A stretch of 64,000 bases of DNA from the NCBI RefSeq assembly GCF_014803405.1, contig NZ_JACYFG010000061.1, positions 1 to 64,000 of the forward strand, read 5' to 3'. Within the stretch, counting starts at the first letter, position 1; each line of letters opens with the position of its first letter. A program made the position numbers and the translations under genes. This stretch comes from Pelagicoccus enzymogenes. GTDB lineage: Bacteria > Verrucomicrobiota > Verrucomicrobiia > Opitutales > Opitutaceae. Positions 58,007 to 64,000 of this stretch are shown one piece after another. The notes beneath the pieces were generated by a model. That model did not search any database and was not told the origin of the DNA. It saw only the letters and a program-made list of their open reading frames with translations.

Positions 58007-58246
58007 ATGAATTCTTTTCATGTTTTCAAAAACAAGCAGCCTTCCCCAAGAAGCAAAAGCGGCAGGCCTAAAGCTCAATCCGCAGAGCCACCTCTTCGCG
58101 AGGGGCAAAGAACCTCCGGCGCCATCTTTCAATCTGCGACGAAAGCCTTAACACACCAACTCCTTCCGGCTACCCTGCCAGCAGCAAGAGAGCGAATAGA
58201 GAGAGCCAAGCGAAGCCTTAGCCGGGCCTTACTGAACAGCCGCTGA
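58007..58246 (+). CDS. Doubtful small basic protein
   Basis: 79 residues from the ATG at 58007. Rich in Arg, Lys, Ser and Pro with a helical end ([20 protein letters not shown]). It overlaps the 3' end of the nitrate reductase gene on the other strand by 18 bases. No family recognised. It may be a chance frame. Confidence 0.22.
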   Translation: MNSFHVFKNKQPSPRSKSGRPKAQSAEPPLREGQRTSGAIFQSATKALTHQLLPATLPAARERIERAKRSLSRALLNSR

Positions 58247-60453
58247 ATCCGGCAAGCTCAGCCTTACCGCGCAATGCTTGTAAGAAGGTTGTCGCGAGTA
58301 CGGATCGAAGTCCGGTTTGGTCAGGTAATTGGTCTCAGCGTAGTGCATCGACATGAACAGCTGCCCCGCCTGCACGGTCGGCGTGACAAATGCCTTCGCC
58401 TTCACTGTGCCTCGGCGAGAGCTAACCACGACGCAATCTCCGCTGCTCACTCCCAGCGCTTTGGCGTCATCAACATTGACCTCCACGTAAGCGTCTTTCG
58501 GATACAGTTTTCTCAAGACATCGGACTTCGAAGTACGCGTCTGAGTGTGCCACTGGGCAGAGGTTCCTCGTCCCGTCAGCAAAACGTACGGATAGTCAGA
58601 ACAAACGGGTTCCGGCAGAGGCTTCGGATGGTCGAACACGAACTTCGCACGTCCGTTTTTCCGATAGAAGACTCCATCGGAGAACAGCGAACGATGCGTT
58701 TCCCCGTCCATCTTCTCAGACCGGTAGGGCCATTGGATTCCTCGCTTCTCGACAAGGAGATCATACCCATCGATCCCCGAAATATCGCAGGGGCGGCCTT
58801 CCGTGATTCGAGTCAGAATCTTGAAAACCGACTCGGGCGACCTCCAATCCTTAAACAGGTCGCTGCATCCCCAATAGTTGGCGAGGATGCGGAAAATATT
58901 GAAGTCGGACAAGGCCTGCCCCGGCGCCTTGTGAACCTTGCGGGTTCGACCGATGCGACGCTCCGAATTGATGAAGGTCCCCTCCTTTTCGCCCCAGCCA
59001 GCCGCCGGCAAAACCAAGTCGGCTAGCTGAGCGGTCTCCGTGCTGTGGTACATGTCTTGCACCACCAAGAACTCAAGCTTCTCGACCGCTTCGCGGAAGC
59101 GGCCTTGCCCGATCCATGAGTGCGCCGAATTCGTAGCGATGATCCAAAGGCCCTTGATCCTCCCATCTTCTACGCCCTGCACGATCTGGTCGTAGGCCCA
59201 GCAATTTTCGTTCGGAATTTTGGATACATCTATTTTCAGGATGCCAGCAACCTTCTCTCGATGCTCGTCCTGCAAGAAATCATGCCCCCCAAGCAGACTG
59301 CTCGTATTGGAGAAAAGGCGAGATCCCATGGCGTTGCATTGCCCCGTAATCGAGTTCGCTCCGGTGCCGGGGCGACCAATATTCCCGGTCATCAAGCAAA
59401 TGTTGATGAGCGACTGAGCAAGCCGAACCCCTTCGTAACTCTGGTTCACCCCCATTGTCCACCAGATCGAAACACGCTTTCCCGCAGCGATACTTTCCAC
59501 GAAACGCTCGATCTCCGCTATCGAAAGCCCGCTTTCCTCGGATACCTTCTCTAAAGTGTAGTCTTGAACGAACGTCTCGAACTCCTCGAAGCCTTCCGTG
59601 TGCTGCTCGACAAAGTCGCGCTTCACCTGCCCCCGCTCGATCAACTCGCGAGCGATGCCGTAGAACAGGGAAAGGTCCGACTTAGGCGCGATGGCGTAGT
59701 GCTGGGTGGCCGAATTGGCTGTCTCCGTACGACGCGGATCGACCACGATGATCTCCGGATTATGGGGGTTTCGCATAACTCGCTGCCACATGATCGGATG
59801 GGCGATACAGGGATTCGCTCCCACGAAAACGAGCACGTCCGAGTCCTCGAAATCCTGATACGAATAAGGAGGGGCGTCAAAACCGAAAGACTGCTTGTAG
59901 GCAGCCACTGCAGTTGCCATGCACTGGCGCGTATTCCCATCGCCATGACGAATCCCCATGCCGAATTTTCCAAGGGCGCCCAAGAAGGCGAATTCCTCGT
60001 TCGTAATTTGCCCCGTCCCAAGCCAAGCGAGGCTGTCCGGACCATGCTTTTGCTGGATCTCCTTGAACTTCGCGGCAAAGGTTGAAGCCGCCGTTTCCCA
60101 GCTGACAGCTTGCAGCTTCCCGCTCGCGTCCTTCAGCAAGGGCGTAGTCGCTCGGTCAGGAGCGTCCAGTACCCGCAAAGCTTCCCACCCCTTTGGGCAA
60201 GCCATACCAATATTTACCGGATACGAGGGATTGGCGCTCAGATTGACGCCCTCGCCATCCTTCAAGTGAACCCTGAGAGAACACCCTGTCGCGCAAAATC
60301 CACATACGCTATCAACCGTATTCGTCGGCTGGAGACGCCCCGGCACTTTCCCGAGACCGAAACCACCCGGATTCAAGACTAAATCCTGCGTGAGGGGACC
60401 GTTCCATTCCCTCAACAAACTGTTCTTCTTCGTACGTTCTGGAATCAGAGCAT

Positions 60454-60457
<4 letters not shown>
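58229..60457 (-). CDS. nasA: Assimilatory nitrate reductase catalytic subunit (molybdopterin, NarB/NasA type)
   Basis: 742 residues from the ATG at 60457, chosen because AGGAGGT lies seven bases upstream and the start overlaps the previous stop as ATGA; a longer frame exists but runs through that gene. It reduces nitrate to nitrite. Visible: N-terminal [4Fe-4S] motif [12 protein letters not shown] with later MACPKGWE, molybdenum Cys in [11 protein letters not shown] (near 140), [24 protein letters not shown], and C-terminal molydopterin-binding domain ([15 protein letters not shown]). It lacks the C-terminal [2Fe-2S] domain of some NasA proteins. Confidence 0.9.
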
Positions 60458-62037
<1,580 letters not shown>

Positions 62038-62320
62038 CAAACAAATGTTCCGATTCGACCCCCTATCGAGCTGCCCACGCGCCAAACAGGAACAATGCTC
62101 CAATTAGTGCATTTCTTATTTTTAACACTTAATATGAATTGTTTTCATTCTTAAGAATTCCCCTCGGATTTCGGCTTTCGACGCCAAATCCGGAAGGAAT
62201 TTCAGCGCTCAATTCTCCGCGCCGCAACGATCCGGCGCGGAATAGGCTCATTAAATTTATTACGCTTACTACCGCGCGTCTGTATTTTTATTCATTCTTA
62301 ACTCGAGCCACTTTCATAAT
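62038..62320. promoter_or_regulatory. Divergent promoter and leader region, nitrate reductase operon / nirB
   Basis: 283 bases between divergent genes, so two promoters. The centre (62100-62155) is AT-rich. Two hairpins lie towards nirB: CGGATTT (62165-62171)/AAATCCG (62186-62192), and a strong 9-bp stem TCCGCGCCG (62216-62224)/CGGCGCGGA (62233-62241) with loop CAACGATC. Confidence 0.5.
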
Positions 62321-64000
62321 ATGAGCAAAGAAAACGTCGTCGTCATCGGAAATGGCATGGTGGGCTGCAAATTCCTCGCCGCCATGCTGCAAAAGGACAG
62401 TGAGCAGCGATTCAATTTGATCACCTTCTGCGAGGAACCTCGCCCCGCCTACGACCGCGTTCACCTTTCCGAGTACTTCTCCGGCAAAACGGCCGAGGAC
62501 CTCACGCTCCAGCCCATCGACTGGTACACCGACAACGGCATCACTATCCACCTCGAGGACAAAGCCGTCTCCATCGACCGCGAAGCCAAGCTCGTCCGCT
62601 CCGCCAAAGGCGTGGAGGTTTCCTACGACGTACTCGTGCTCGCCACCGGCTCCAGCCCCTTCGTGCCGCCCGTTCCGGGCATCGAAAAGGAAGGCGTCTT
62701 CGTCTACCGCACCATCGAAGACCTCGAAGGCATGATGGAGCACGCGAAGAGCGCCAGCAAGGCGGCCGTCATTGGCGGCGGACTGCTCGGCCTCGAAGCC
62801 GCCAAAGCCACCCAGGACCTCGGCCTCGAATCCCATGTCGTAGAATTCGCCCCCCGCCTCATGCCGCGCCAAATCGACGAAGCCGGCGGCGAAATCCTCA
62901 AGGACATCATCGAGTCCCGCGGACTCTCCGTCCACCTCAACAAGGCGACCACGGAAATCCTCGGCGACGGGAAGGTATTCGGCATGAGCTTCAAGGACGG
63001 ATCCTCCCTCGAGGTCGACATGATCGTCGTCTCAGCCGGCATCCGTCCCCGCGACGAGCTCGCCCGCGACTGCGGTCTGGAAGTGGGCCCCCGTGGCGGC
63101 GTCGTAGTTGACGACAAACTACAGACCAACGACCCCAGCATCTTCGCTATCGGAGAAGTCGCCCTCTACAACAACTTCATCTACGGCCTCGTCGCCCCCG
63201 GCTACAACATGGCCGACATCGTCGCCACCCAAATCACCGGCGGCCAAGCGGAATTCCACGGGGCGGACATGTCCACCAAGCTCAAGCTCATCGGCACCGA
63301 CGTCGCCAGCTTCGGCAACATCGAGCCCCAAGAGCCACACCGCAACATCGTTCTCACCGACCCCGTCAAGGGCACCTACAAGCGTCTGCTCACCAGCCAG
63401 GACGGCAAGCAGCTCATCGGCGGTATCCTCATCGGCGACGCCGACGCCTACGGCAACCTGCTGCAGATGACGCTCAACCAGATCGAGCTCCCGGAAGATC
63501 CGATCCAGCTCATCCTGCCCGCTGGCTCCGGAACCGCTCCCGCCTTCGGCCCCGCCGCCCTTCCCGACAGCGCCCAAATCTGCTCCTGCGAAAACGTGAG
63601 CAAGGGCGACATCTGCTCCGCCATCGAAAACGGAGCCACCACCCTGCCCGCCCTCAAGAGCTGCACCAAGGCCGGCACCGGCTGCGGCGGTTGCGTTCCG
63701 CTCGTCACCAACCTCCTCAACCACACCCTCAAGGAACTTGGACAAGAGGTGAACACCGACCTCTGCGAACACTTCAGCCACACCCGCCAAGGCCTCTACG
63801 AAATCGTACGCGCCACCGGTATCGACAATTTCGATACCCTGCTCGCCACGCACGGCAACGGCGGGCGCGGCTGCGAAATCTGCAAGCCCGCAGTCGGTTC
63901 CATCCTCGCTAGCGTGCACAACGACAAGGTCATCGCCCCCCGCAACCGCAAGCTGCAGGACAGCAACGACCGCTACTTAGCCAACATCCAGAAGGACGGC
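62321..64000 (+). CDS. nirB: NADH-dependent nitrite reductase large subunit, N-terminal part (cut by window end)
   Basis: 560 residues are visible and the frame is open at the window end. FAD motif VVVIGNGMVGCKFL (near 6-19), RPAYDRVHLSEYF, LATGSSPFVPPVPG, NAD motif AVIGGGLLGLEAAK (near 149-162), SAGIRPRDEL, then the BFD-like [2Fe-2S] domain CSCENVSKGDIC...CTKAGTGCGGC (near 424-463). This is the start of NirB; the siroheme half should follow beyond 64000. It reduces nitrite to ammonia with NADH. It is divergent from the nitrate reductase genes and comes in addition to the NirA-type gene. Confidence 0.93.
   Translation, partial: MSKENVVVIGNGMVGCKFLAAMLQKDSEQRFNLITFCEEPRPAYDRVHLSEYFSGKTAEDLTLQPIDWYTDNGITIHLEDKAVSIDREAKLVRSAKGVEVSYDVLVLATGSSPFVPPVPGIEKEGVFVYRTIEDLEGMMEHAKSASKAAVIGGGLLGLEAAKATQDLGLESHVVEFAPRLMPRQIDEAGGEILKDIIESRGLSVHLNKATTEILGDGKVFGMSFKDGSSLEVDMIVVSAGIRPRDELARDCGLEVGPRGGVVVDDKLQTNDPSIFAIGEVALYNNFIYGLVAPGYNMADIVATQITGGQAEFHGADMSTKLKLIGTDVASFGNIEPQEPHRNIVLTDPVKGTYKRLLTSQDGKQLIGGILIGDADAYGNLLQMTLNQIELPEDPIQLILPAGSGTAPAFGPAALPDSAQICSCENVSKGDICSAIENGATTLPALKSCTKAGTGCGGCVPLVTNLLNHTLKELGQEVNTDLCEHFSHTRQGLYEIVRATGIDNFDTLLATHGNGGRGCEICKPAVGSILASVHNDKVIAPRNRKLQDSNDRYLANIQKDG

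Overview
The window looks like a chromosomal segment of a Verrucomicrobiota bacterium, most likely of the Opitutia (Opitutales/Puniceicoccales, Pelagicoccus-like). Evidence: GC-rich genes with weak Shine-Dalgarno signals, a double-length tandem UvrA as in the PVC superphylum, a fused CcoN-CcoO cbb3 oxidase, a GldA/GldF/GldG-like ABC set with a DUF4340 protein, GH115 and GH5 polysaccharide hydrolases, and many short palindromic repeats between (and inside) genes. This assignment is inference; no rRNA gene is present.

Layout. 0-2.3 kb: tRNA-Arg(CCG), dihydrolipoyl dehydrogenase, a small holin-like membrane protein. 2.3-9.4 kb: a glycosyltransferase and a 1948-residue tandem UvrA whose reading frame is interrupted by about ten in-frame copies of short repeats. 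9.6-11.5 kb: a DTW-domain tRNA-modifying enzyme and an unrecognised protein. 11.9-18.3 kb: the most striking region, nine tightly packed or overlapping genes for a eukaryote-like, largely membrane-anchored ubiquitin-type pathway: two B-box-like zinc-finger membrane proteins, a YukD-like ubiquitin fold protein, an E1, a JAMM/JAB protease with a membrane anchor, an FHA membrane protein, a RING-like/zinc-ribbon membrane protein, an E2 with the HPN motif, and a DUF2752 membrane protein. It lies between the unrecognised gene and a nonsense-mutated partial copy of that gene in the same orientation. 19-23.8 kb: transglutaminase, HTH/membrane protein pair, L12-like and rhomboid proteins, a formate/nitrite-type channel and an Rrf2 regulator with three cysteines. 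24.4-32.4 kb: a compact cbb3 oxidase operon (ccoS, ccoNO, ccoQ-like, ccoP, ccoG, a small FixH-like protein, SafE-like, ccoI). 33-37 kb: unknown protein, prmC-prfA, a HAD phosphatase. 37.5-42.1 kb: Gld-like ABC operon. 42.3-44.8 kb: small membrane proteins, a hexapeptide acetyltransferase and a shortened flotillin-like protein. 45-51.9 kb: GH115, DinB-like, lipoprotein, phosphatase-like and DUF1080-GH5 genes. 52.2-64 kb: a secreted TonB-C domain protein, a porin and an assimilatory nitrate/nitrite set: siroheme reductase with diflavin reductase, molybdopterin nitrate reductase with a DmsB-DmsC-like fused electron module, and a divergent NirB that runs off the end.

How the parts work together: the cbb3 operon holds structural and assembly genes for a high-affinity terminal oxidase. 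The nitrate block has a catalytic nitrate reductase, its probable quinol-side electron module and two different nitrite reductases. The ubiquitin-like operon contains every class of enzyme needed to activate, transfer, ligate and remove a ubiquitin-like tag at the inner membrane, with no CD-NTase, type VII secretion gene or effector beside it, so its role is open.
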